From contig WTPW01000715.1 in assembly GCA_009809945.1 (NCBI GenBank), forward strand, positions 220,862 through 284,861: a DNA stretch of 64,000 nucleotides, given 5' to 3'. The position numbers and the translations under genes were made by a program. The notes beneath the pieces were generated by a model. The model did no database searches. It had not been told where the DNA came from and saw only the letters and a program-made list of their open reading frames with translations. Source of the DNA: Gigaspora margarita (taxonomy: Eukaryota; Glomeromycota; Glomeromycetes; Diversisporales; Gigasporaceae). Below are positions 22,149-33,720 of this stretch, in pieces. How positions within the stretch are numbered: position 1 is the first letter of the stretch; every line of letters starts with the position of its first letter.

Positions 22149-23369
22149 TTAAATAACTATAACAACTTCAAGGTTTCTGAATATTTTTAAAATTGAACTT
22201 ATAACTCCGATAATACCATTAATATTATCATAAAAATAATAAAGACCACTCATTAGTATACCATTAAGACTTAAAATGTAAGACCTTTATAAGAAAATAT
22301 AGGTCCTCCATTATCACCTGGTAGACTACCCATGCCTACAACAAACATATTATCATGAAAATATTCTCCACTTGAACTAAATCCATTTAACGCTACAACA
22401 TATCCACATCTAACGTGTGAATTAAAGCCAGAAAGACTTAAATGAACACCATTACTAGATACTAATATAATATCTTCTATTAATAATTCTTTATATCGTT
22501 CAGAATTTGTATTCTTACACATGGTAACGGTTGAATAACTTTATTATCTATAGAGATTAATCCAAATTCTATTGGTTCTATTGAATGAACTTTTATTTCT
22601 CCAATTAAATCTGTGGGTGTTGAATTCCATAGGAAAAAAGAACTTGGATAGTTACAATGTCCTGTAGTGGTAATGTAATTTATACTTGATTGACTTCTTG
22701 CCCAAAAACCCACTGAACGAACTCCACCAGCTGTAAATATGCCATCTCCAGTTAAAATTCTATTTACTATTTCATTACTATTTGGACTAGGGATTTCATT
22801 TTTGACAGATTGAAACAATTATAAAATGTGAAAATTGGATAATTATTTTTTATCGTTAATATCATTTATAAAAGCAGTATTATTGGTTTCATTATGGGGT
22901 TCATTACATGAAATTATAATGATTTTATTAATTTTTGAATTAATATAACTCATACAATATTTTGGTCTATAGGATTTAGCTATGCTGTTTATATCTTGAA
23001 ATCTCGAATTTAATTTAGCTGTAGAATTAGGTGCTCTTGTAAAGTTTAAAAGATTTATATATTGGCTTATTTCTGTACAGTTTTTTATTTCCTCGGCCCT
23101 AGTGAAGATTAATGTACTAACAAGTATCATATTTTGGATTGCATCTATAAAAGTTCCACCAAAATTATCTCATCCAAAAATGGCTTTAAAATTCCATCCA
23201 ACATAGATAAGTTCTTCTCAATCCTTAAATATTTGGGTATTTCATCATTACCTATATTCTATAATTTCGTTAATGGCTCCTTAGCTTCCTCTTGACTATG
23301 AACGGTCAAATAATTTAATAACGTTATACTAAACATTAATACGTTTATTAAAATTTAAGTGCCTTTCAT
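22149..23369 (-). pseudogene. Broken secreted S1-type protease-like gene
   Basis: On the minus strand an ATG at 23367-23369 begins a reading that can be followed to a TAA at 22149, about 407 codons, close to the 402 of the intact paralogue at 53785-54993. It has an in-frame TAA at codon 5, a TAG at about codon 39, and shifts of frame near 23160, near 22850 (an A run), near 22810, between 22480 and 22522, and near 22270. Pieces recognisable as the family are NFGGTFIDAIQN (prodomain), GDGI...VGFWARS, the His motif TTGHC, IEFGLIS at the Asp site (Asp replaced by Glu), and GDNGGP in place of GDSGGP (Ser replaced by Asn). Thus the catalytic triad was already altered apart from the reading-frame damage. 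Homopolymer indels could in part be assembly errors, but two separate nonsense codons argue for a true pseudogene. Confidence 0.9.
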
Positions 23370-24743
23370 AATTATATTAGTTTGTAACAATAATTTGTCA
23401 ATATTTTAGCAATAACTTGAATAAAAATTTTAATGATTTGAATAAAAAAATTTTTTGCTAAAAATTAAAATATTGATATTTATAATAGATTAACGATTAT
23501 GAGACCAATTTTAATTAGTGGAAATTGGTTTATCTTGTCGATTGAATTCACAATTATAATGAAAAAGATGGTCAAGATTAGAATAAGTGATAATTAAAGG
23601 TTTAGTCACGTTATTTAATGATAGGTTATATTTAAAAATTATAAAATAATGCCTTGTCATGCTGATGTGCTTTCAATAGAATTTGTTAACACTTTTATAA
23701 TGGATTTAAGATTATGTATATTGATATATTATAGGCAACATGTAAATTTACCTGTGATTGTGTATATACAGTATTTTTGTTTAATATATAGATACATTTA
23801 ATCAAGAATATTGTAGATAATTTATATGCTTTATTCAGTTTTGAAACATTAACCAAATTTGACATCTATGATCAAATTTAATCTTTATACTGCTAACAAG
23901 TTTACTTAGAAGCCCATTCTCTAAGCTAGAATAAAAGTGCACAATATGCTAGTTGTTATATAATTCTTCTTTAATACTGCCCCAAAAATCAACTAAATAA
24001 GGTTGATCATTATATAGTCTTTACGACCAAATTTCATAATAAAAAAGATACTTTCACACGACTTTAATGACAATCATGAAAGATTTTTACAATTATCATA
24101 TAGAGGTACATTTTATAATATGATATTAAAGTTAGTCAAAGATTCTTTACAACCAACTTTATTGAGCCAATATATTAGAAAATAATATAACTTAAAAGTT
24201 CACAAAATAGCACATTTTATAACAATTGTGTGAACTTAACCCTTTGTTTGAATCACTTTGAGTATGCTACACTGTGGATATGTGAAATATGTCTTTGGGT
24301 TATCATAGCTAGTTATAATAAAGATCTTTATAAGGTTTTTTTTTAAAATTTTAACTTTGTCCAATTATTTTAGCAAGCAAATTTGTCTACTAAACCAGAT
24401 AGTTTAAGGGATAATTAAAACTAAAAGTGAAACAGCTAATTAACTGATTGGAGATCTGATCAATCTCAAATTTATTAAATTCTTCAAACCACTTTATGTC
24501 TTGCTGAGAATATACAATAACTAGTTTGAAGGTGCTAAACAAATTTTTTCAAAAAATACTCTACTATTTGGCCAGTTTTTCTTGAACTATTTGATTTAGA
24601 TCCAACTCTACCTCCAAAATAATGCATAGGGAGTTATTTTGAATTTGGTCTGAATAAGAAAATATAAAAAAGGTTCTTGCAGAGAATAACAAAAATACAG
24701 AGTCATTACAATAATACTTGTTAAATATTTAATAGCTTGTAGT
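23370..24743. other. Upstream region of the pseudogene, with a conserved block
   Basis: No supported gene. The block 23786-23890 (AATCAAGAATATTG, TTAACCAAATTTGACA, ATGATCAAAT) matches 55741-55860 upstream of the intact paralogue, in the same relative orientation. This suggests the two loci were duplicated together with flanking DNA. Confidence 0.55.
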
Positions 24744-25030
24744 AGTGTTGTATGTTTTGGCTGTCCACAGCCTTTTTTGACTTGTCCATATCCAAAATTG
24801 TCCAAATACCCAAGATGGTCCAAAGCTTGTCCAGGCTTTAATAATTAATAAATATATCTAAAAAATATATAACTATATATATATTTTTTTTTTAGATGCT
24901 AAACACATTTCATTTAAAATTTAAATAAATTATCTTAATAAAATTTTAAGTAATTTTACTTTATTTAATTGTCCAAAATTGCCCAAAATTGTTCAAATTC
25001 ATTGTCCAAAGCTGTTCTGTGACAACAGAC
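24744..25030. mobile_element. hAT-like MITE family H, copy 1
   Basis: Ends AGTGTTGTATG and (complement) GTCTGTTGTCA, with CTTGTAGT (24736-24743) and TTTGTAGT (25031-25038) as a one-mismatch 8-bp duplication. Subterminal repeats of TTGTCCAAA type occur on both sides. A reverse copy lies at 48900-49720. Small ORFs reading MDHLGYLDNFG here and MDHLGHLDNFG there are only the translated ends of the MITE. Confidence 0.75.
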
Positions 25031-25522
25031 TTTGTAGTGTGTGTTTTTAAATAAATAATATTGATAGTCATGTTCTATAGTATTTTTTAACTGCTAGTTA
25101 AAATTATTTATATATTTCTAAAAACTAACAGGTGTGTATTCTACACAATTAGCACCAAATGTTACTCTTAGTTTAAAAGAGTATCAGATTAGAAAGCTGA
25201 ATTTAGTTAGCAATAATAAACTAAAGATAATGATATTGAACTATAGAATATCATAACTACAAAAAGATAGAATAATTGAAAGATTATTTAAATGTGTAAA
25301 AAAAGAATAGATCATAGAATTTGAAGATAGTAAATTAAAGAATTAATTAAATTAATGATTTATTAATTAATTTAGATTAAATAATTGATATATAGAATCA
25401 ATTAGCTAATTTATTTAAGGTATAGTACAGAGTAATGAGATTAATATAAGGGACAGGTTTAAGAAATTTTTAAGAAAAAGGGTAAAATCATAAAGATTTA
25501 TTTACAAGAAGGGATAATATTA

Positions 25523-25769
25523 GGACCAGACATCTCTCATGGTTATAACAGGATTTTGGCCAATTTTGACCTAATTTGCTAAAAATGACAAAATCTATTT
25601 ATTTTAATAACTTCTAATCCAGTGATCAGAATTGAATAAACTTTTTTTTATTAGATGTGCCTTACTGGATGCCAAGATAATTGCCAAAAACTGTTTTTTG
25701 CTTCTCAAATTTTAGGTGTTTTTGCTGAAAAATTTCAAGTATGACTTCTATACTAAATGTCTGGGGTCC
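25523..25769. mobile_element. MITE family G, copy 1
   Basis: GGACCAGACATCTCTCAT at the left and (complement) GGACCCCAGACATTTAGTAT at the right, within TA borders. The inner segment has CCAGTGATCAGAATTGAATA followed by AAACTTTTTTTT, a motif shared with other families here. The 2.1-kb relative is at 46054-48179. Confidence 0.75.
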
Positions 25770-26178
25770 TATAATATTTATTATCAAGTTTTTAGAAAAT
25801 AATTTTAATTCAAAATGTATTTATTCATGAAGATGTAGTTATGATTCTACAATAATTTTATAAGAATTTAATTAGAAGTTTTTAATAAATAAATATTGTT
25901 TTTATTTAAACTAGTTCAATAGGTGGTGTGGTGCATATATGCTACTCATCTTATCATTTTTTATTTTTTAAATTATATTAATTAAACATTTTTTTGCAGA
26001 ATTTATCTATTGTAATATACAAATATTTGTATAAGTTTTATTGAATTATATCACTTTGGTTATACTAATATCTGAATGACAATATAGTAAAAACTTTCTA
26101 TACCAACACTTTTTTTGTAATGCAAAATTAAAAACCAACTTTGTGTTGTCTAATCTTAGATGTGAACATTATTCTAAC

Positions 26179-26650
26179 TAGTGATTTGAACCAGTTGGGT
26201 TATAATCAATTAACTGACCTGAACTGAATAAAGTTCGGGTAACTGGTTGAGCAAATGCTTAATCAGTTGACCTGTACAACCAGTTGAGAATCAATAATCA
26301 GCTGACAAAATATAAATGATATCAGGAATGAGCAAAAGTACTGAAAAGTTCCAAAAAGCAAATGAATGAACATAAAAATTGAGACAAAAATTTGAGTAAA
26401 GGTCTGATAATTCCTGAAAATAAAATGTGAAGAAATTTTAATCAGTTGCAATTGGTTGACATCAAATATTTCGGTTTGGTTAACCGATCAACAAATTTTC
26501 CTTGGTTCAAATCACTACTCGGTTGAGCTAGTTAATTCAGATAATTCAGTTAACCCAGACCAATTGAAATAATCTTGGTTAACTGATTATGCTTGGTTAT
26601 ATCAGGTCAGTTAACTGATTGATGATTTTGTTACTCAGTTCAAGTCACTA
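26179..26650. mobile_element. hAT-like element EE inside the array
   Basis: TAGTGATTTGAACC at the left and (complement) TAGTGACTTGAACTGAG at the right, with a perfect 8-bp duplication ATTCTAAC (26171-26178 and 26651-26658). The interior is filled with GGTTAACTGATT / CAGTTAACTGA motifs. The ORF 26263-26451 is a by-product of this. Confidence 0.92.
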
Positions 26651-27629
26651 ATTCTAACAATTTACAGTAAATTAAATTAAAAATAGATGCAACTAACTGA
26701 CCAAAGTTTTCAAATTCCATGTAATGCAAGACAAAAGGTCAACATTGCATGGTCTAATCTTAGATCTGAGCATGATTATATAATAAAAAAAAATAAAAAA
26801 AAAACAAAAAAAAACTCTTGACTGTCCAAAATTTTCAAATTATTATTTACAGTAAATTAAAAAAATAGACAAAAAAACTAATTGACTAACCAAAGTTCTC
26901 AGATTTCATGTAATGCAAAATAAAAAATTACTTTTGTATAGTCTAACTTTAGATATGAACTTTATTCTATTAATTTAATAAAAATTGATAGACCAACTAA
27001 CTGAAGTTTTTAGATTCCATGTATTGCAAAATAAAAACTTAACTTTGGGCAGACTAATTTTAGATATGAGCATAATTATATTATTTATAGTAAATTAAAA
27101 AAAAAAACCAACTGACCAAAGTTTTTAAATTCCATATAATACAAACCAAAAGTCAATATTGCATAGTCTAGTTATACATACATTCTCTTGAAAACAATTG
27201 CTAAAGTGAACTCCATACTTTTTCTTGTAATTTTATAGTTTTAAATAGAATTATTATAGGATGACCAAAATTTTTCTATAATTTGATCATGTTATAGATG
27301 CAGCTTTAACTTGATTATTATTAATACATCAAATATGATGAATCTTATACAAAAAAGATGGCTATTAATTTACAGTAAATTGAAAAAAAATAAAAAAAAT
27401 TGAAATTAAACTGACTGACTGAACAAGGTTTTTAGATGCAAACTAAAAAATTAAGCTTGCTTAAAAAAAATCTAACTAATTAATAGAAATTTTCATATTC
27501 CATATAATGCAAAATGAATTATCAACTTTGCGTAGGCTAATCTTAGATATGAGCATAATTATATTATTTATAGTAAATTAATAATAAATAAAACAAAACT
27601 GACTGACTAACAAAATTTTTAGATTTCAT

Positions 27630-27925
27630 GTACTGTATTTGTGCGCAGTGATGTAAATTGGATCTGCACAGTAGACGTAGCGCACATAGATTTAAATTTG
27701 CGCATATATCGGGGCTCTCCGTATATATAACACACGTATAACTTTTTTGTTTTTGTGCATTTTTTTTGTGTTTGCGCGAATAAAAATTTTTTGAATTTAT
27801 AACACTATTTGTGCGTAATAGCAGGCCAGCCGTTATTTTGAGCCTTGGCCTAAATTAATCTTAATTTAGGCCAAAATTCGTAATTTCAACCCTGTGTGTT
27901 ATTACATGCAACTACGGTAATTCAA
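27630..27925. mobile_element. Inserted element carrying a MITE R relic
   Basis: The array reading breaks at ...CATGTACTG and resumes at TAATTCAAAATGAAAGTC. The insert has GTATTTGTGCGCAGTG at its left and (complement) CGTAGTTGCATGTAATAAC at its right, with more GCGCA-type motifs than its surroundings. The part at 27805-27912 is a degraded family R palindrome (GGCCTAAATTAATC..TTAATTTAGGCC). Confidence 0.6.
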
Positions 27926-28373
27926 AATGAAAGTCAACTTTGCATGTCCTAATTATATATATATATTCTTAAAAATAATTGCAAAAATGACTCTATACTT
28001 AACTAGTAATTTATATGCAGTTTTAAATAAAATTATCATAGGATGACCAAAATTTTCTACAATTTAATCATATTTTGGACTAAAGTATGGTGCCATAAGT
28101 AGCTAATTACTACAATTAGATTTACTACATATATTTTTATATAATATTTTTTAACTTTAATTGTAGTAATAATGTAATAATGTAGTATTATTTACTACAT
28201 GTAGTAAGATGTAGTAATATAATATTATTTACTACACATAGTAAGATGTATTAATACAATATTATTTACTATATGTAATAACAGATAGTAAAGTAAAATT
28301 ATTTACTACATGTAGTAAGATGTAGTAATATAATATGAATAATTATAGAAGTAAATAAATAAAAATTAAATAT

Positions 28374-28410
28374 ATAGAAATAAATAAACAGAACTCAAAA
28401 TTCGAGTTTT

Positions 28411-28443
<33 letters not shown>

Positions 28444-28511
28444 TTAAAAATAATTAAGTATTTTATTTTAATTATTACAAAACTTGGATCTCGAGTTCTG
28501 TTTATTTCTAT
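28374..28511. mobile_element. Small MITE L with (TAA)n core
   Basis: Inverted ends AGAAATAAACAGAACTC and GAGTTCTGTTTATTTCT. Arms include CGAGTTTTGTAATAAT / ATTATTACAAAACTTGG. The loop holds about ten TAA units (28411-28442). Confidence 0.75.
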
Positions 28512-29839
28512 TAAAAATATTTTACTACTAGCTAAGAATAGAATATGTTTTAAAATGTATGTTAAAAAACATGATTGCTTGATTTAAAAATGTTTTTAAA
28601 TGTTTTAATACATTTTGTTATAATCATAATAGTAATATGAATAGTATTTATTTATTTAACCAATTTCATCAAAATACAATTTTATTATTATCTCTTTTAA
28701 AATACAAATTTATAAACAATAATGTCTGTGAGAGACCTCCACTAAAAGAAATTTGCTTGAACTTTACAAATGTTCAGCTTCTTCAGCCACAGCCAGTGTT
28801 TAAAATTCAATGTTCTCATGGTTCTCAATGAACATTTGAGTTTTTTTTAAGAACATTAATATTTAAAAAAAGGTTCTCTTATTTGAGAACATTTTATCCT
28901 CTTGAAATGTTCTCAAAGAGAACATTTATAAAATTTTTATGTTCTAGTTTTACTAATGAGAACAATAAATTATATAAAATGTTTATCAATTGAATAATAT
29001 AATTTGATTATGCCAAATTCTGTACATATATATATACTATATGTAGCATATATATTTAAAGTTTTAAATATGGGTAACAAATAAATATTTAAGGAAATAG
29101 CCTTTAAATATTTTTAAAATAAAAGATTTATTAGCTATGCAGTGTATTTTTTATATTGAGAGTATTATTGTTGTATAGACTTATATAAAGATGATTTGGG
29201 TCAAATAATATGCTAATACTAAGCAAGTAAAAAAGACACAAAGTATTTGTTAGTACAAAGTTTAAATAGTTAATATAACAAAGTAATTGGATTCTAATTT
29301 ATTGCATTAACTAATAGTAGCATTTGTAAAATATTATAGAAAGGCTTGTTTTACTATAAGCAAATATAAAAAGCATTTGAAGTTTTAACAAAATTATTAG
29401 AAATTAAATTGTATAATACATTGTGTTATGTTGAAAAAATACAAAGAATCATATACAAAGTCAAAAAAATTATTAATAGATAAGCATGAACTTAGTGTGT
29501 GAATTGTAAGTATAGAATTTATTTTCAAATAAGTTATTATTCTATTAACAATAGAATTCTTTATTAAAAATTATTTTATCTACTATATTAAACTATCAGA
29601 GTATAAGTTATTTATTTATAATCTACTTATTTTATTATTAAAAGTTAGATATAACTTAATTCACTATATGTTAAACTACAAGTGAGTAAGTGCAGTATAA
29701 GAAAAGTTTAATTTTCAATTAGCATACCAAGAATGGTGCAAACTTGATCATAGAATTAATTATTATATTATTGATTTTATTAATTTGAATTAATTTTGTT
29801 GTAAATTAATAAATAATATATAATATAAACATGAACATT

Positions 29840-30830
29840 GGGGTGTGGCGACTTAGAGAAGTTGGTAAGTTGTCACCCCCAAGTGGCAGGTCTAGAGTTC
29901 AAATCCTACTGGCGACGCTTTGGAAAATAGGCCTGTGTTATGGTACCATTTCTCCTCGTTGGTCCTTTGGTATACCATCTTGAATGGGAGCCGTCGGGCG
30001 CACAAAATCCAAGGATCGGAAAATGGATACCCATTTGGAAGTCCCGAGTGAGGAAGTAGCAAAGATCTTTGACGGTGCTAACCATAATTGGAATATCAGA
30101 AACCGGAGCCAGAGAACCGGACGACAAGATCCTTGAGGAGGGGGTCCTCCAACCTGGCCGCCAGAGTCGCACCAGAGGAAAAGGACATGTGTTTCAGCAG
30201 CATGTACCAAGGGGAGGGAGTCCATTCGGTACCTAAAGCCGGGCTGACCGACCCTTCCGGGCTAACTGGTTTGGAAGTTTGGAGATACTAAGGAAGGACC
30301 GATAGAAAGGTTGTGGTGGGTATCAGGATTGGAGTGAACCTTACAAGGGCAGAAGTAGGTAATGGTAGGGGTTTAATGGTTAGCCCTGACCCCAAGTGTC
30401 GGTATAATGCAGATGCGTAAGTTACCGAAGCATAGGTAATACCTGTGTGGGACAGGGAATGCTCTACCAAGTCTTTCGCGAGGATAAACTAGTCCTAAGG
30501 GGGTTTCGTGATGCATCCGGGACTGGCCTTGACTGCCTTATGTAACGGAGGACTGTACTGGTGATACAAGAAGGACTTGGAAGGAGGCGCAGGGACCAGA
30601 GGGTTTAAAATAGGCAATGCCGGTATTCGGGTTGCAGGTATGGCAGCTAGTGTAGGACCTTCGGGTGGCTACTTAAATAGGCAACCAAAAGTTGCAGGTG
30701 TGGCTAGTTGTACTCTCATCAATGTAACAAATGCCAGGGTGCCCCTGGAGGCGCCCGTGGTCTGATTTACTTGAATAAAAGCTTCTCCCCAGAGCGGAAA
30801 CTTTGACACAAAAAAAAAAAATAAAATAAA
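29840..30830 (+). mobile_element. GC-rich tRNA-headed retroposon with perfect 15-bp TSD
   Basis: Flanked by ATAAACATGAACATT at 29825-29839 and again at 30831-30845. It ends in an A-rich tail (30809-30830, A run then TAAAA repeats), with AATAAA about 35 bases before the tail. The head (29843-29918) looks tRNA-related: TGGCGACTTAGAGAAGTTGG as an A-box-like region, an anticodon-like stem TGTCAC/GTGGCA, and the exact B box GTTCAAATCC at 29898. From the head to the tail I find no run of four T, in DNA where such runs are everywhere. The 3' part has two tandem copies of a segment TAAAATAGGCAA...TTGCAGGTRTGGC. Several ORFs of 60-95 codons exist on both strands, but they overlap and match no family. 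It is a LINE-mobilised SINE or a retrocopied non-coding transcript. An older copy lies at 1-185. Confidence 0.9.
29843..29918 (+). promoter_or_regulatory. Putative internal Pol III promoter (A and B boxes)
   Basis: An A-box-like TGGCGACTT...AAGTTGG near 29846-29866 and a B box GTTCAAATCC at 29898-29907, spaced as in tRNA genes. Absence of TTTT in the following 900 bases fits Pol III transcription through the element; the AATAAA before the tail would fit Pol II instead. The choice is inference. Confidence 0.55.
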
Positions 30831-31884
30831 ATAAACATGAACATTTTTTAAAAATTAATGTTCAATATATATAATATAACAAACACTAAAAAATTTTTGA
30901 GAACAATAAAAATTTAAATTATGCTCTTTTGAAAACATAACTTTCTATTGAATTTTAAACACTGGCCACAATAAAATGTTGCTGATTTAACTTTGGGTTT
31001 ATATTCATAATTAACATCGTGCATATCTAGATAATGAATAGGTAAAAAAATTTGCTATATACAATAATAAGAATTGCAGGTTTTTTTTATTTGCATTGTG
31101 TTACTAGACCCATGTATAAAAACCCTTATCTACATAAAATGAAGGTTTTAAAATCAGTAGAATATAACAGACCCAGGTCTTGTATATGAACTTATATAGC
31201 AGTAATTATTACTTGTAGTAATAATTACTACTTAAAATAAAATATTTTACATGTAGTAATATTTACTATATATAGAATAAATATTACATATAATAATAAT
31301 TATTACATATAATAATAATTATTACATATAATAATAATTATTACATATAATAAAATATTACTACATGTAATAATATTTATTACATATAATAAATATTATT
31401 ACAATTACTACTTTTGTAGTAAATAATAACTATATTACTACATCACATAATTTGACTTATAGTACTAGCTAGGAGTTAGTAAAACTACAGGGGGGACAAC
31501 TTATATGATATATATAGCTAATAAAATGTCATGCATGATTTTGTGTAACAATCAAATAGATTATAATAAAAAACTCTGCGATACTATACTAATTAGTCTT
31601 TTAGCAATAATAACCAAGCACAGATTCAACATATGTTATTGCTATGCTCTATTGCTACTAGTTGGTAGGTTTATATAGAGATTGCATGCATATTGGTATT
31701 CGCAGGGACAAAATTCATTTCTTTAAACATACTTGAAATTGTTAAATGCAATGATATTTATTAAAACCGATATATAACGATTAATGGATATTAATCGCTA
31801 TATATTTCGAAACAGATTTTCATCAGTTTAGTATCACCGTAATTTTTTGCCAGGGTAGCAAGATTTTAAATGTTTGCATTATTA

Positions 31885-33115
31885 TTAGATTTTTAAGAAT
31901 CTTAACGATCTATTTTAGATCAATAAGTTTCTTAATGATCTAAAATAGATCATTAAGGTTCTTAATGATCTATTTTAGATAATTAAAAAACTTATTTATC
32001 TAAAATAGATTGTTAAGATTCTTAACAATCTATTTTAGATCATTAAGTTTCTTAATGATCCAATAGATTCTTAACGATGGTGATCATCACCACCGGTTAC
32101 TTGATCAAAATAAAAAGATCAGTAATTCTTTTTTTTTTATTCATTTTTTGTTTTTATTTTATAGTGCTGTACTAACATTTATTTTGTTCTTTTTTATCTT
32201 TTTTCATCATTTATCTTTTGGTGTTTCTTCCTTCGTCGTCCATTTCTGTGGTTCTTTCAATTGCTTCTTTCTTGGGTGCTAGTCAGTACTTTCTGGGTCG
32301 TGCTTCTTCTTTCGTCGTAGGTGACGTCCATTTCTTAATAATCTAAAATAGATCATTAAGGTTTTTAATGATCTATTTTAGATCATTAAAAAACTTTTTA
32401 ATCTAAAATAGATTGTTAAGATTCTTAATGATCTATTTTAGATCATTATGATCTAAATAGATTCTTAACGATGGTGATCATCACCACCGGTTACATGATC
32501 AAAATAAAAAGATCAGTAATTTTTTTTTATTCATTTTTTGTTTTTATTTTATAGCGCTGTACTAACATTTATTTTTTCTTTTTTATCTTTTTCCATTATT
32601 TATCTTTTGGTATTTCTTCCTTCATCGTCCATTTCTGTAGTTCCTCCTCATTGCTTCTTTCTTGGGTGCTAGTCAGTACTTTCAGGATCATGCTTCTTCT
32701 TTCATCGTAGGTAACATCCATTTCTTAATGATCTAAAATAGATCGTTAAGGTTTTTAATGATCTATTTTAGATCATTAAAAAACTTATTGATCTAAAATA
32801 GTTCTTAACGATCTATTTTAGATCATTAAGTTTCTTAATGATCTAAATAGATTCTTAACGATAGCAATCATCACAACCGGTTACATGATCAAAATAAAAA
32901 GATCAGTAATTTTTTTTATTCATTTTTTGTTTTTATTTTATAGCGCTATACTAACATTTATTTTGTTCATTTTTATCTTTTTCTGTCATTTATCTTTTGG
33001 TGTTTTTTCCTTCGTCATCCATTTCTGTGGTTCTTCCTTATTGCTTCTTTCTTGGGTGCTAGTCAGTACTTTTTGGGTTGTGCTTCTTCTTTCATTGTAG
33101 GTGACATCCATTTCA
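31885..33115. repeat. Three tandem ~390-440 bp units in element J
   Basis: Units start near 31885, 32333 and 32722. Each begins with repeated palindromes of the type GATCTATTTTAGATC joined by NTTAAG. It then has GATCATCACCACCGGTTAC, a GATCAAAATAAAAAGATCAG block, a T-rich stretch, and GGGTGCTAGTCAGTACTTTC ending near GTCCATTTC. Only the first and second halves are shared in order; copy lengths differ in the number of GATC palindromes. Confidence 0.87.
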
Positions 33116-33659
33116 GGCTTCATAGTGCAGGTCTGTACTTTCTTGTTTCAGATTGTGTTTCTTTTTTCAGCTAAGTGTTACTGTTTTTTCGTTGATTTTG
33201 TTCTTTCACTAACAAGTACTAAACTTTACTCTTTTTACAGATAATATTTCGGGCTTCTTTTGTTAGATGGTTGGGTTTGGTCCTTGTGCTAGATTTGGAA
33301 TGATCCACTAGGGCGCATTAGCTAAGTGTCTTTTTTTCATCGTTAATTTGTTCTTTGCCAAAACCTCTTCAAATTGCCAAAAATAGTACTTGCTTTACTC
33401 TTGTTACAGGTAATAGTTTCAGTGTTTTGTCATTGGAATAGTCTACTTCAGTATTCTTTCACCATTGGAGTCATTCTTTCTGATGCTCTTCTTTCATTGC
33501 TGTTATATGCCTTCAATACGTCACTATAGGTGTTATTGTCACCGATTTGTGAGTCGTTGCCACTTTTAGTTTAATGCTTTGTAGTTGGAACCATCATTGG
33601 TGTCATAATTATTGTGTCAATAGTACTATAATGTATTGTTGCACATGGAGTTATTAGTT

Positions 33660-33720
33660 AGTAGATTAGAGTAGGGTTTGGGTTAGAGTTAGGGTTTGGG
33701 TTAGAGTTTGGATTAGGGGC
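33660..33720 (+). repeat. Telomere-like degenerate repeat
   Basis: GTAGGGTTTGGGTTAGAGTT, AGGGTTTGGGTTAGAG and GATTAGGGG form a short TTAGGG-related tract within element J. Confidence 0.6.

Larger units (their letters stand above)
26080..28079. repeat. Degenerate tandem array, left part
   Basis: Units of roughly 0.45-0.6 kb with shorter sub-repeats. Recurrent blocks are CCAAAGTTTTCAGATTCCAT, GTAATGCAAAA, TAGTCTAATCTTAGATATGA, TTATTTACAGTAAATTAAA, and CTTGAAAACAATTGCCAAAG, CTATACTTA, GATGACCAAAATTTTTCTA. It continues at 35089 after the 7-kb insertion. It is interrupted by the hAT-like EE (26179-26650) and a ~290-bp insertion (27630-27925). Confidence 0.8.
28794..30964. mobile_element. hAT-like element M, carrying the retroposon
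   Basis: Ends CAGTGTTTAAAATTCAAT on both sides (complementary at 30947-30964). Flanks are GCCACAGC and GCCACAAT, an 8-bp duplication agreeing in 6 positions. GTTCTC/GAGAAC motifs repeat inside the left end (28810-28970) and sparsely inside the right. No transposase ORF was seen in the about 1.2 kb of its own sequence. The retroposon at 29840-30830 interrupts it. Confidence 0.75.

Noticed and set aside
22818..22870. Intron explaining the break in the protease paralogue
   Set aside because: I found no GT...AG pair that restores the frame, and the intact sister has no intron there; independent nonsense codons occur elsewhere.
24608..24823. Conserved small protein beginning MDHLGYLDNFG, seen again at 49640-49822 (+)
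   Set aside because: Both lie across the end of MITE family H, so the likeness is that of the repeat DNA; the frames end in unrelated sequence.
29843..29918. Functional tRNA gene
   Set aside because: The acceptor arm does not pair and the sequence continues into a retroposon with a poly(A) tail.
29906..30291. Overlapping ORFs on both strands in the retroposon
   Set aside because: They arise from its balanced base composition, overlap one another and show no domain; the region has the features of a non-coding retroposed RNA.
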